From Christensenella sp. UBA6880 (GTDB taxonomy: Bacteria; Bacillota; Clostridia; Christensenellales; CAG-917), in assembly GCA_002449145.1 (NCBI GenBank), contig DKCG01000014.1, positions 1 to 15,930 on the forward strand: a stretch of DNA of 15,930 nt. The letters run 5' to 3'. The notes beneath the pieces are model-generated. The model worked only from the letters and a program-made list of their open reading frames with translations. It did no database searches and was not told the origin of the DNA. Below, piece by piece: positions 1 to 5,852 of the stretch. The stretch's first letter is position 1. Each line of letters opens with the position of its first letter. The translations under genes and the position numbers were made by a program.

Positions 1-27
1 TAGGCTGGTGGATTTTTATTGAATGTT

Positions 28-127
28 CCGCAACTGCGGCAACGGCGCAATATCACTGCCCGAATGGGCAATATCGCTGTGTCGCAGACACAATTTCTCG
101 CACGCTTTGCGTGCATATAATTGCACG
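28..127. repeat. Array of short palindromes, about 21-nt period
   Basis: Consecutive short hairpins are read directly: CCGC/GCGG at 28-39, TGCCC/GGGCA at 57-70, TGTGTC/GACACA at 78-92, GCACGC/GCGTGC at 100-114, and an alternative CGTGCA/TGCACG at 110-127 that shares an arm with the previous one. The spacer caatatcRctg occurs at 48-58 and again at 69-79, 21 nt later, and a weaker match starts near 91. The array lies just downstream of the minus-strand gene ending at 141. No T-run follows, so it is not a standard terminator. It could be an interspersed palindrome family or a structured 3' UTR. Confidence 0.6.
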
Positions 128-140
128 TAGGCGCAATGCG

Positions 141-557
141 TTACAGATATGCGCGCAACGCCTTTATGTTTTTGTCGTAAACTTTCATAAGGTCTTTGGC
201 GAGGTCGGGAACGTCAACGCCGTCGCGATTGAGTTCGTTGATGCACTTTTGTACGCTTTCGATGCCCATATTGTAGCCGTCGATAAGCATACTCGTAAGG
301 TGCGAACACGAACTGTTTATACCTGCGTTCATCTTTACGCCCGCTTTGAGCATCATACGTTGCACGGGGTTGGTTTGCGCGTCTTCGAGTTCCTTTTCGC
401 TCAATTCGGATTTTGCTTTTTGATAGAATTCTTCCATCGTTTCTTTTTGCGAAAGCACGAGATTTTTCATTTTTTCGCAGTCGATATAGCCGATGATGTT
501 GTCGACGGATTGCGCGCCCATAGCGGTGTTGCGCACGATTTCTCTATAAATTTTCAT
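141..557 (-). CDS. Uncharacterised small helical-bundle protein
   Basis: This 138-aa protein appears entirely alpha-helical, with likely helices near residues 3-22, 28-55, 64-92 and 97-136. It has no signal peptide or membrane segment. It is methionine-rich in the middle (TNPVQRMML, residues 62-70; GVKMNAG, 73-79), and LIDGYNMG (91-98) resembles a motif of uncharacterised four-helix, ferritin-like proteins common in Firmicutes. That link is from memory of the pattern, not a search. The start at 557 is supported by AAGGAGA a few bases upstream. It lies 38 bp downstream of spoIIR on the same strand and may be co-transcribed with it, which would suggest expression during sporulation. Its function is unknown. 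Confidence 0.8.
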   Translation of the reverse strand: MKIYREIVRNTAMGAQSVDNIIGYIDCEKMKNLVLSQKETMEEFYQKAKSELSEKELEDAQTNPVQRMMLKAGVKMNAGINSSCSHLTSMLIDGYNMGIESVQKCINELNRDGVDVPDLAKDLMKVYDKNIKALRAYL

Positions 558-595
558 AAGGTTCTCCTTCTATATTCGATGTTTTGCGGCTCTGA

Positions 596-1147
596 TTATT
601 TGTTTGAAAACAGTTTGTCGAGCCATTCTTTCACCCACGACTTGTACACGATTTTTTCGCCGCTGCCGCTTTCGGGGACGAAACATAGGGGCGGAAAAGC
701 AACGCACCACCAGTTGTCGCCGACGCCCTCGCCGAGATAGATTATAAGCGCGTCGTAGTTGCCTTCGGGGAAGTCGTAGCCGTCGTATTTTCTGTCGGGG
801 AAATACTCGTTTTTGAACGAAATCGAGGCTTTATATTCAAAATCGTTGTCGTAAAGCGTTTGATTTGCGATTTTGACGAGATTTGCCTTTTCTCTTTCAA
901 GCGTGTTACGGGCTTCGTTTTTGCTCTTGCAACCGTCGAGTTTCGAGGTGAGATACTCGGTCACTTCGTCGCGCACTTTGAGTTTTACGGCCTGGTCGGT
1001 TTTGCTGTTCGAGTTGGCTCTTATATGTATGCGGATACATTGCTCTGCAATCTCTCGCCTACTCGGCGCGTCGTCGCAGGCAAAGAGCAAAAGCGTACAC
1101 GAGAGCAAAACCAAAACGATACAAATTGATACGACTGCTTTTTTCAT
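596..1147 (-). CDS. spoIIR: Stage II sporulation protein R
   Basis: SpoIIR is the forespore-made, secreted signal that triggers SpoIIGA to process pro-sigma-E in the mother cell. The 183-aa protein shows the family signatures: IRIHIRANSNSKTDQ (38-52), EYFPDRKYDGYDFPEGNY (114-131), and the Trp-Trp-Cys / Pro-Pro-Leu-Cys block between 139 and 156. A hydrophobic N-terminus (1-23) ends in LLFAC, so Cys24 could be lipidated; the Phe at -2 makes this uncertain, and a plain signal peptide is the alternative. The protein ends soon after the core domain, with no long C-terminal tail. It is divergent from sleB with 84 bp between the start codons. A ribosome site AGAGGGG lies 13 nt from the ATG, which is rather far. 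Confidence 0.93.
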   Translation of the reverse strand: MKKAVVSICIVLVLLSCTLLLFACDDAPSRREIAEQCIRIHIRANSNSKTDQAVKLKVRDEVTEYLTSKLDGCKSKNEARNTLEREKANLVKIANQTLYDNDFEYKASISFKNEYFPDRKYDGYDFPEGNYDALIIYLGEGVGDNWWCVAFPPLCFVPESGSGEKIVYKSWVKEWLDKLFSNK

Positions 1148-1152
1148 AGCGA

Positions 1153-1182
1153 GAGTATTGCCCCTCTTTGCGCGTTTTATAC
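1153..1182 (-). promoter_or_regulatory. Possible sigma-F promoter for spoIIR
   Basis: On the minus strand GTATA (1182-1178) is followed after 15 nt by GGCAATACTC (1162-1153), close to the forespore sigma-F pattern (GYATA, about 15 nt, GGnnAnAnT) known for spoIIR in Bacillus. Against it, the predicted start of transcription would fall on the spoIIR ATG and downstream of the apparent ribosome site. Treat as tentative. Confidence 0.3.
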
Positions 1183-1183
1183 T

Positions 1184-1213
1184 TGCATAAAAATCGCAAG
1201 TCGAGGAAAACTA
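1184..1213 (+). promoter_or_regulatory. Possible sigma-G promoter for sleB-ypeB
   Basis: TGCATA (1184-1189) and AAAACTA (1207-1213), separated by 17 bp, resemble the late-forespore sigma-G pattern (TGAATA / CATACTA) that drives sleB in Bacillus. The predicted transcript would start about 1220, right at the ribosome site AGAGGTG (1221-1227), leaving almost no leader. The match is imperfect and the call is weak. Confidence 0.3.
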
Positions 1214-1231
1214 TCCCAAAAGAGGTGAAAT

Positions 1232-1930
1232 ATGAATCGTAAATTAGACGCCCGAAAGTGTTTGATCTTTGCCCTCGTTTTGTCGCTCTCGATCGTGACG
1301 ATACTCTCGTTTGCCCTCGTGCAAACGCCGAGCGTTGCGGACGCGGCAACCTTGAAGCAAGGCTCGCGAGGGGATTTGGTCAAAACCGTTCAGCAAAAAC
1401 TCATACGCTGGGGCTATCTCAAAGGCACGGCGGACGGCATATTCGGCGCAAAGACGAAAGCCGCCGTCATCGCGTTCCAAAAGAAAAACGGACTTACCGC
1501 CGACGGTATAATAGGCACGCGCACGGCGCAAGCACTCGGCATAAGCCTTTCGAGTTCGACGTCAACGACGTCAACGACGTCTTCGACCGACCTCAATTTG
1601 CTTGCGAGAGTGGTATACGGCGAGGCGAGAGGCGAACCGTACACGGGGCAAGTCGCAGTCGCAGCGGTCGTGCTCAACAGAGTGCGTTCGTCGTCTTTCC
1701 CCAACAGCGTGGCGGGGGTCGTGTATCAGTCGGGCGCATTCGATTGCGTGAGCGACGGACAGATTAACCTTACGCCCAATCAATCCGCATACAACGCCGC
1801 AAAGGACGCTCTCAACGGTTGGGACCCGACGTACGGGTGCTTGTTCTATTACAATCCGCGCACCGCTACGAGCAAATGGATGCTCTCGCGTACGGTTAAA
1901 CTCTCGATAGGCAACCACGCCTTTTGTTAA
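1232..1930 (+). CDS. sleB: Spore cortex-lytic enzyme SleB
   Basis: SleB is a lytic transglycosylase that degrades the muramic-delta-lactam cortex during germination. The 232-aa precursor has a signal peptide (about 1-38, ending near ADA-A), a PG_binding_1 peptidoglycan-binding domain (about 44-103, GSRGDLVKTVQQKL... DGIFGAKTKAAVIAFQ), a Ser/Thr linker (105-119) and a Hydrolase_2 catalytic domain (about 121-232). The motif YGEARGEPYTGQ places the expected catalytic Glu at residue 131, and VAVAAVVLNRV follows as in the family. The start is set by AGAGGTG upstream. The gene is followed by ypeB, its stabilising partner, after 12 bp. The linker DNA contains short direct repeats of a gacgtcaac unit near 1558-1582. 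Confidence 0.95.
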   Translation: MNRKLDARKCLIFALVLSLSIVTILSFALVQTPSVADAATLKQGSRGDLVKTVQQKLIRWGYLKGTADGIFGAKTKAAVIAFQKKNGLTADGIIGTRTAQALGISLSSSTSTTSTTSSTDLNLLARVVYGEARGEPYTGQVAVAAVVLNRVRSSSFPNSVAGVVYQSGAFDCVSDGQINLTPNQSAYNAAKDALNGWDPTYGCLFYYNPRTATSKWMLSRTVKLSIGNHAFC

Positions 1931-1942
1931 GGAGGAAGAATT

Positions 1943-3337
1943 ATGAAAAACAAGGATAAAAAACAAGAAACCAAACAAGTCGAAAAAAAGAAAAAGCCGA
2001 CTTCCAAAGTCGTGAAAACCGCCGTTCTCGGCACGGTGCTCGGACTGTTTTCCTGCGCTATCGTGGGGCTTTCCGTCGCGCTGTACTACGCCCAAACAAG
2101 CGTGAACACGCACGAAGCGTACCAACGTCAAATGGACGCCGTATATCAACGTGCGTACTACGATTTGCTTGACGGCGCAAGCGATTTGGGCATAAATCTG
2201 CGCAAAATCAGTGTGTCCAACTCAAAGAGTATGCAACAGTCCCTTCTTTACGAGGTGTACAACGCGGCGGAACTTGCAAGCGGCAATCTCGCAACCTTTA
2301 AGTCCAACGACGACGGCGTACTCAAAGCGCAAAAGTTTGTCAACCAACTCGGCGACTATTCGCATACGCTCGCTATGGGACTTGCAAACGGCAAGGAATT
2401 GAGCGGTGAGGACAGACAACGCCTTTTCAAAATGGGCGAAATTGCCGACGTCTATCAAAAGTCGCTTGAAAGCGTGCAAAAGAATCTCGACGACGCAAAT
2501 CTCGCCCTTACCGACGAGGGCGCGCTCGACGTGTTCGTGCAATCCTTTTCTTCCTTTTCCGAGCCGAGTTTCGAGTATCCCGAAATGATTTACGACGGAC
2601 CGTTTTCGTCCGCTTTGGAAAATAGGGAAACGAAAGGTCTTGTCGGTGACGAAATAACCAAAGAGCAGGGCACTGAAATCGTAAAAGCCAAACTTGCCAC
2701 TCTCAATCCCGCCGACGTTGAATTTGCAGGCGAAGCGGACGGCGACATAAAGACGTTCGATTACACCGTCAAAATAAACGGCGAACCCGCATACGTTCAA
2801 ATCGCGCGAAAGGGCGGTATGCTCATATCCTTTAACGCAAGAGCGGATTTGCAAAGAGCGGCTATCGTCGAGGCGAGCGAAACTTGTCAACAACGCGCCC
2901 TTGAATTTGCAAAGGCGGCGGGATTCAACGATATGGCAGTCGTATGGTCGTCCTCGTCCGACGGCGAGTGCGTCATAAACCTTGCGCCTATGCAAAACAA
3001 CATCGTCCTTTATCCCGACCTTGTCAAAGTCAAAGTCCGCGAATCCGACAACACCGTCATCGGCTTCGATTCCACGCACTACGCCTTCAACCATTGCGCG
3101 CGCAACCTCGACCAGCCTGCGATTTCTCTCGAAGAGGCGACCAAAGTCGTGTCCTTGCCGTCTGTTCGTGACGGCAGACTCACCCTCATTCCCATTCGCG
3201 AAACGTCCGAAGTTCTCGCCTACGAGTTCGAGTGTCATCAAAACGGCACCTATTATATATATATTGACGCGCGCACGGGCGAGGAAGTGAATATTTTGTA
3301 TGTTATTGAGGATTCTCTCGGTCAGCGCACCGCCTAA
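1943..3337 (+). CDS. ypeB: Germination protein YpeB
   Basis: YpeB localises and protects SleB in the dormant spore. The 464-aa protein matches the usual length (about 450). It has a Lys-rich N-terminus (1-25), one membrane anchor (about 26-50), a helical N-terminal domain containing QRQMDAVYQRAYYDL and a LGDYSHTLAMGLANG block, the family motif YPEMIYDGPFSSAL, and C-terminal PepSY-type repeats up to the end (DARTGEEVNILYV). The ribosome site AAGGAGGA overlaps the sleB stop codon, so the two are probably translated from one message. The stop codon lies inside the left arm of a long hairpin repeat starting at 3336. Confidence 0.94.
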   Translation: MKNKDKKQETKQVEKKKKPTSKVVKTAVLGTVLGLFSCAIVGLSVALYYAQTSVNTHEAYQRQMDAVYQRAYYDLLDGASDLGINLRKISVSNSKSMQQSLLYEVYNAAELASGNLATFKSNDDGVLKAQKFVNQLGDYSHTLAMGLANGKELSGEDRQRLFKMGEIADVYQKSLESVQKNLDDANLALTDEGALDVFVQSFSSFSEPSFEYPEMIYDGPFSSALENRETKGLVGDEITKEQGTEIVKAKLATLNPADVEFAGEADGDIKTFDYTVKINGEPAYVQIARKGGMLISFNARADLQRAAIVEASETCQQRALEFAKAAGFNDMAVVWSSSSDGECVINLAPMQNNIVLYPDLVKVKVRESDNTVIGFDSTHYAFNHCARNLDQPAISLEEATKVVSLPSVRDGRLTLIPIRETSEVLAYEFECHQNGTYYIYIDARTGEEVNILYVIEDSLGQRTA

Positions 3338-3459
3338 AATGCGCTATTGAGCGAATAACTGTGTCAACGCCCTTTTGCTCACCCGTCACGTACGGTTTAG
3401 TACGCTGGGCGGGTTCACAAAAGGGTGTTTCCTTGTTCTTCATCTCAATATCGCATTTT
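3336..3459 (+). repeat. Long nested-hairpin repeat, copy 1
   Basis: The outer arms AAAATGCGCTATTGAG (3336-3351) and CTCAATATCGCATTTT (3444-3459) are complementary at 15 of 16 positions. Then come the internal-loop strand gcgaataactgtgtc, a 20-nt inner arm (3366-3385) that pairs with 3410-3429 (16 Watson-Crick pairs plus one G-T), and an apex CGTAC-GGTTTA-GTACG (3389-3404). The right-hand strand ttccttgttcttcat completes the unit. The outer left arm begins within the ypeB TAA. It is probably transcribed as a 3' UTR structure, and no T-run follows. Confidence 0.8.
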
Positions 3460-3464
3460 ATAAA

Positions 3465-3574
3465 ACCGCGCTAAATCGCGAATAACTGTGTCAGATGCGA
3501 TTTTTTCACAAGTTACGTACGCATTAGTACGCTCGTTGTTCAAAAATTGCATCTTCCTTGTTCTTCATCTCAAT
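3465..3574 (+). repeat. Long nested-hairpin repeat, copy 2 (different stem)
   Basis: It starts with accgcgctaaatcgcg, then the same gcgaataactgtgtc strand. The inner left arm (3493-3512, AGATGCGATTTTT...) differs from copy 1 but still pairs with its own right arm near 3534-3554 (...AAAAATTGCATCT). The apex CGTAC-GCATTA-GTACG (3516-3531) and the strand ttccttgttcttcatctcaat are conserved. Unlike copies 1 and 3, its outer flanks are not complementary. A degraded accgcactaaatcacc (about 3589-3604) follows and looks like the start of another decayed unit; 3605-3705 is AT-rich with nothing else recognised. Confidence 0.75.
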
Positions 3575-3705
3575 ATCACTTTTACCAAACCGCACTAAAT
3601 CACCACACCCGACAAAATTCCCCGTCGCCTTTTATCAACCACACTCAACAATATTTTATATTCCTACAATACAAGAGAGTAGAGGATAACAAAATCATAT
3701 AAAAT

Positions 3706-3737
3706 AAAAAATCCATCGGCAACAGCCGATGGATTTT
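3706..3737 (-). terminator. Factor-independent terminator of the zinc-ribbon gene
   Basis: On the minus strand AAAATCCATCGGC, loop TGTT and GCCGATGGATTTTTT form a perfect hairpin that ends in a T-run. It lies 19 bp past the stop codon of the gene at 3757-4551. Confidence 0.9.
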
Positions 3738-3756
3738 GCGTTTGCGTTAATCTCGA

Positions 3757-4551
3757 TTATTTGACTTTCGGTTCCTTTCTTTTCAAGGACTTGCAGAAGC
3801 AAAGGCCGAGAATGAGTTGCAACAAGCCGAGCCCTGCCGACACGAACAATGCAAATTCTTTTTCTTCGACGATTCCGCGTAAGTACGGCAACAATTCCTC
3901 GCTTTCCGTGTTGAAGCAAACGAAGGGGTAGAAGAGCATAAAGACGGACAATCCTGCCAAAACGATGCTCATAATGAGGTTGTACGCTCTGCCGTACTTC
4001 TTGCCGCAAGCGGAAACGAGTGCGACGATGAAATTGATGCCCGCAAGAGTGAACAAAATCATAGGTATGATTGTCAATATGCCGCCAAGAACATCGCCCT
4101 CAAACAAGAGCGAGAACGCGTCTGCGTTTTGAATGAGCATATCCCAATAAGTGATACCGTCAAGCCAAGAGATTCCGAACAAGTCGTTTTTGATTGTGCC
4201 CGCATTGACGAGATAACCCACCACCGACAATGCAATAAAGAGAAGGGACATAATCATCATCGTGACGTTTCTGCCGATACCGCTGTGTTTTGCCTTGACT
4301 TTGGATTGAGGCACTGCCGCGGCTTCCTCGTTTGCGTAAACGGGTTCGAAGTTCGTTTGGGGTTGAGTATATGCCGGCGCTTGTTGAACGAGCGTGGCGG
4401 GAGTTGTGTCTATTTTGTTGATTTTAACGCCGATGGTCACTCCGCAACTGGGGCATTTGATACGATGCTTATAGCCGTCGGGAAGCGATTCCATATTCGC
4501 AGGCGGCTCGAAACTGATTTCGGCTCTGCAACTGGGACATCTTGTATACAT
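3757..4551 (-). CDS. Zinc-ribbon multi-pass membrane protein
   Basis: The 264-aa protein begins with a treble CxxC pair (Cys5, Cys8, Cys33, Cys36) typical of MJ0042/zinc-ribbon N-terminal fingers. A Pro/Gln/Ala-rich linker (about 48-92) follows, then four probable membrane segments (about 95-115, 155-182, 190-212, 232-254) and a basic tail. The specific function is not recognisable; such proteins are generic membrane proteins of unknown role. The start is fixed by AAGGAGATG just upstream. It is a single-gene transcription unit, with a strong vegetative promoter at 4584-4612 and a terminator at 3706-3737, so it does not belong to the sporulation operon behind it. Confidence 0.88.
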   Translation of the reverse strand: MYTRCPSCRAEISFEPPANMESLPDGYKHRIKCPSCGVTIGVKINKIDTTPATLVQQAPAYTQPQTNFEPVYANEEAAAVPQSKVKAKHSGIGRNVTMMIMSLLFIALSVVGYLVNAGTIKNDLFGISWLDGITYWDMLIQNADAFSLLFEGDVLGGILTIIPMILFTLAGINFIVALVSACGKKYGRAYNLIMSIVLAGLSVFMLFYPFVCFNTESEELLPYLRGIVEEKEFALFVSAGLGLLQLILGLCFCKSLKRKEPKVK

Positions 4552-4583
4552 AGTTCATCTCCTTAAAAAACTATTCTTTCGAT

Positions 4584-4612
4584 ATTATATTATTTTCGTA
4601 AGATAAAGTCAA
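4584..4612 (-). promoter_or_regulatory. Sigma-A promoter for the zinc-ribbon gene
   Basis: On the minus strand TTGACT (4612-4607) and a consensus TATAAT (4589-4584) are separated by exactly 17 bp, 32 bp before the start codon at 4551. This is one of the best vegetative promoters in the window. Confidence 0.85.
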
Positions 4613-4626
4613 TGATAGAAAAGCAA

Positions 4627-4680
4627 AAATTTGCACAAATTTCGAGCGAAAACGCGCGTGAGGTCGGCGTTAATCGCTCG
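4627..4680 (-). terminator. Possible terminator hairpins after the yabPQ operon
   Basis: Read on the minus strand, a CGAGCGA...CGCTCG hairpin (4680-4643) is followed directly by the palindrome AAATTTGTGCAAATTT (4642-4627), then a mixed T-rich stretch. The position, after the gene ending at 4779 and before the next promoter, suits a terminator, but the stem has an internal mismatch and the T-run is interrupted. Confidence 0.4.
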
Positions 4681-4681
4681 G

Positions 4682-4744
4682 TTTTCGCACAAAATGCACT
4701 TTGTCGTATCGTTTTGAGACGTTAAACTTTGCGTTGTGCGAAAA
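4682..4744. repeat. Inverted repeat with 11-bp perfect arms
   Basis: TTTTCGCACAA (4682-4692) and TTGTGCGAAAA (4734-4744) are exact inverse complements, with partial extension inward (GCA/TGC). Together with the hairpins at 4627-4680 this fills most of the gap between the genes at 3757-4551 and 4779-5096. It could be a 3' UTR structure of the yabPQ transcript or a protein-binding site. Confidence 0.55.
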
Positions 4745-4778
4745 AACACAAGACTAATTTCGTTAAAAAATACTAAAT

Positions 4779-5096
4779 TCAGCCCGTTTTTCGCGCTTTG
4801 TTTTCGATAAATCGTTTCATGCTGACATAATCGGCGCAGACGGTGAGTATGTAGCGTTGTCTGTCCTCGTGGGACAGAGTTTTCATCTTCTCTTGGTCGG
4901 CAAAGCACGCAATGGGATTGACGACGGTTTCACCCTCTTTTTGCATTTGGCACAGTTTCAAAAATATCGCCTTTTGTTCGGGCGTCGCGCCTTGCGGCAC
5001 GCTCTTTTCGCTGTCGTATCTGTTGTCGCAAAGCCTCGATTTCGCACTTTTGGCAAGTTCTCTCAAAGCGCAGTTTTTGTGTTTTACGTTGCTCAT
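4779..5096 (-). CDS. Hypothetical protein downstream of yabQ
   Basis: This 105-aa soluble protein is not recognised. It has no signal peptide or membrane segment. Its N-terminal half is basic with scattered Cys residues (Cys9, Cys23, Cys49). The centre carries PEQKAIFLKLCQMQKEGETV, and the C-terminal half (HEDRQRYILTVCADYVSMK) looks helical. A strong GAGGAGG ribosome site fixes the start. It lies 76 bp after the yabQ-like gene on the same strand. In Bacillus this operon position is held by divIC, which is a membrane coiled-coil protein and does not match. A sporulation role is only guilt by association. Confidence 0.75.
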   Translation of the reverse strand: MSNVKHKNCALRELAKSAKSRLCDNRYDSEKSVPQGATPEQKAIFLKLCQMQKEGETVVNPIACFADQEKMKTLSHEDRQRYILTVCADYVSMKRFIENKARKTG

Positions 5097-5172
5097 ATCC
5101 GCCTCCTCGACTTATGTTAGCACAACTCGCGCAAAAAGAAAGTCGCCGGGCAAAACAAGACACGATTCGGCA

Positions 5173-5481
5173 CTATTCGCCCCGTTTCTTCCTTTTTCTT
5201 TTGACGATTTTCGAGCGAATAAGCGGCAAAACGCACGCGCCGAGCGCATACGCCGCAACGCAGTGCAGTGAGGGGCAGCCTTGCATAAAAAATTCCACGC
5301 AAAGTATAAATCCCGCGCCGAGTGCGCAAGTTGCGAAAAAGTCAACGAGAACTTTCTCGAAAAAGCCGCCTTTTTTGAAATAAAGCAACGCAAAAACGCC
5401 CGCGACTACGCCTGCCGCAAGGCAAAGCGCAAAGCAAATCGCTTGCGCTTTCGCGTTTGCGCCGAGATACAAAGACGTCAT
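5173..5481 (-). CDS. yabQ: YabQ-like spore cortex membrane protein
   Basis: The 102-aa protein is small and hydrophobic, with about three membrane segments (roughly 14-35, 42-65 and 70-86) and a strongly basic C-terminus (KIVKRKRKKRGE). Its start codon overlaps the yabP stop (ATGA), so it is translationally coupled to yabP. YabQ in Bacillus is a mother-cell membrane protein needed for cortex formation and is encoded right after yabP. The assignment rests on position, size and topology; no diagnostic residue motif is visible, so another small membrane protein cannot be excluded. Confidence 0.6.
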   Translation of the reverse strand: MTSLYLGANAKAQAICFALCLAAGVVAGVFALLYFKKGGFFEKVLVDFFATCALGAGFILCVEFFMQGCPSLHCVAAYALGACVLPLIRSKIVKRKRKKRGE

Positions 5482-5792
5482 TTGAAAATGCGTTTGGCAA
5501 ACGACGTAGGCGCACTCGAAGACGAATATTTGAGGGCGTTGACCTGACCTTCGATTTGCAATTTGCCCTCGGTTATGTCAAGGTTTTTTACGCTCAGATT
5601 CTGTCCGCTAACGGTGAGAGTTTCGTCTTTTAGACGAATCACAATCGTTTTGTCGGTGAAAGTCGGCACGTCCTCAACCCCCGTAACGCTCATTGCGTGT
5701 AGGTGGTCGAGTTCTACTTTGTGGCTCGTTTTCTGCGCCGTTTTTGCGGCTTGGTCTATTGCTTTTTGATTCGACGTTTTGGAAAAATCCAT
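5478..5792 (-). CDS. yabP: Sporulation protein YabP (YabP/YqfC family)
   Basis: The 104-aa protein contains the YabP/YqfC beta-rich domain (about 25-90): HKVELDHLHAMSVTGVEDV, then a TFTDKTIVIRL strand, a TVSGQNLSVKNLDI strand and a GKLQIEGQVNALKYS strand. These small proteins act in the mother cell during spore cortex and coat assembly. The start at 5792 is preferred over ATGs up to 66 bp upstream because AAAGGGG sits just before it and the upstream residues (MHIFYAFLILL...) are unlike the family. It shares a short intergenic region with the divergent acyltransferase gene. No convincing sigma-E promoter was found on this strand. Confidence 0.87.
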   Translation of the reverse strand: MDFSKTSNQKAIDQAAKTAQKTSHKVELDHLHAMSVTGVEDVPTFTDKTIVIRLKDETLTVSGQNLSVKNLDITEGKLQIEGQVNALKYSSSSAPTSFAKRIFK

Positions 5793-5821
5793 ATTACCCC
5801 TTTCGTGCGTGGCACATTTCA

Positions 5822-5850
5822 TTGACAATAATATTAAAAAAGCATAAAAT
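5822..5850 (+). promoter_or_regulatory. Sigma-A promoter for acyltransferase-alaS-phosphatase
   Basis: A perfect TTGACA (5822-5827), a 17-bp spacer and TAAAAT (5845-5850) face the acyltransferase gene. Transcription would start near 5857, which is downstream of the ATG at 5853 and bears on the choice of start codon. Confidence 0.75.
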
Positions 5851-5852
5851 AT

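Noticed and set aside
28..127. CRISPR array
   Set aside because: The repeated spacer is only 11 nt and the intervening segments are palindromes, not unique spacers; no cas genes are present.
111..740. 209-codon plus-strand open frame opposite spoIIR and its neighbour
   Set aside because: It spans two well-supported minus-strand genes and their gap, with no ribosome site or domain.
2222..3241. 339-codon open frame antisense to ypeB
   Set aside because: Wholly within ypeB, with shadow-type composition and no start signal.
3336..3574. Simple factor-independent terminators
   Set aside because: The hairpins are over 100 nt with conserved internal loops and lack a T-run after the stem.
3336..3574. 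Retron or group II intron RNA
   Set aside because: No reverse transcriptase gene is in the window and no diagnostic domain V or msr-type features were seen.
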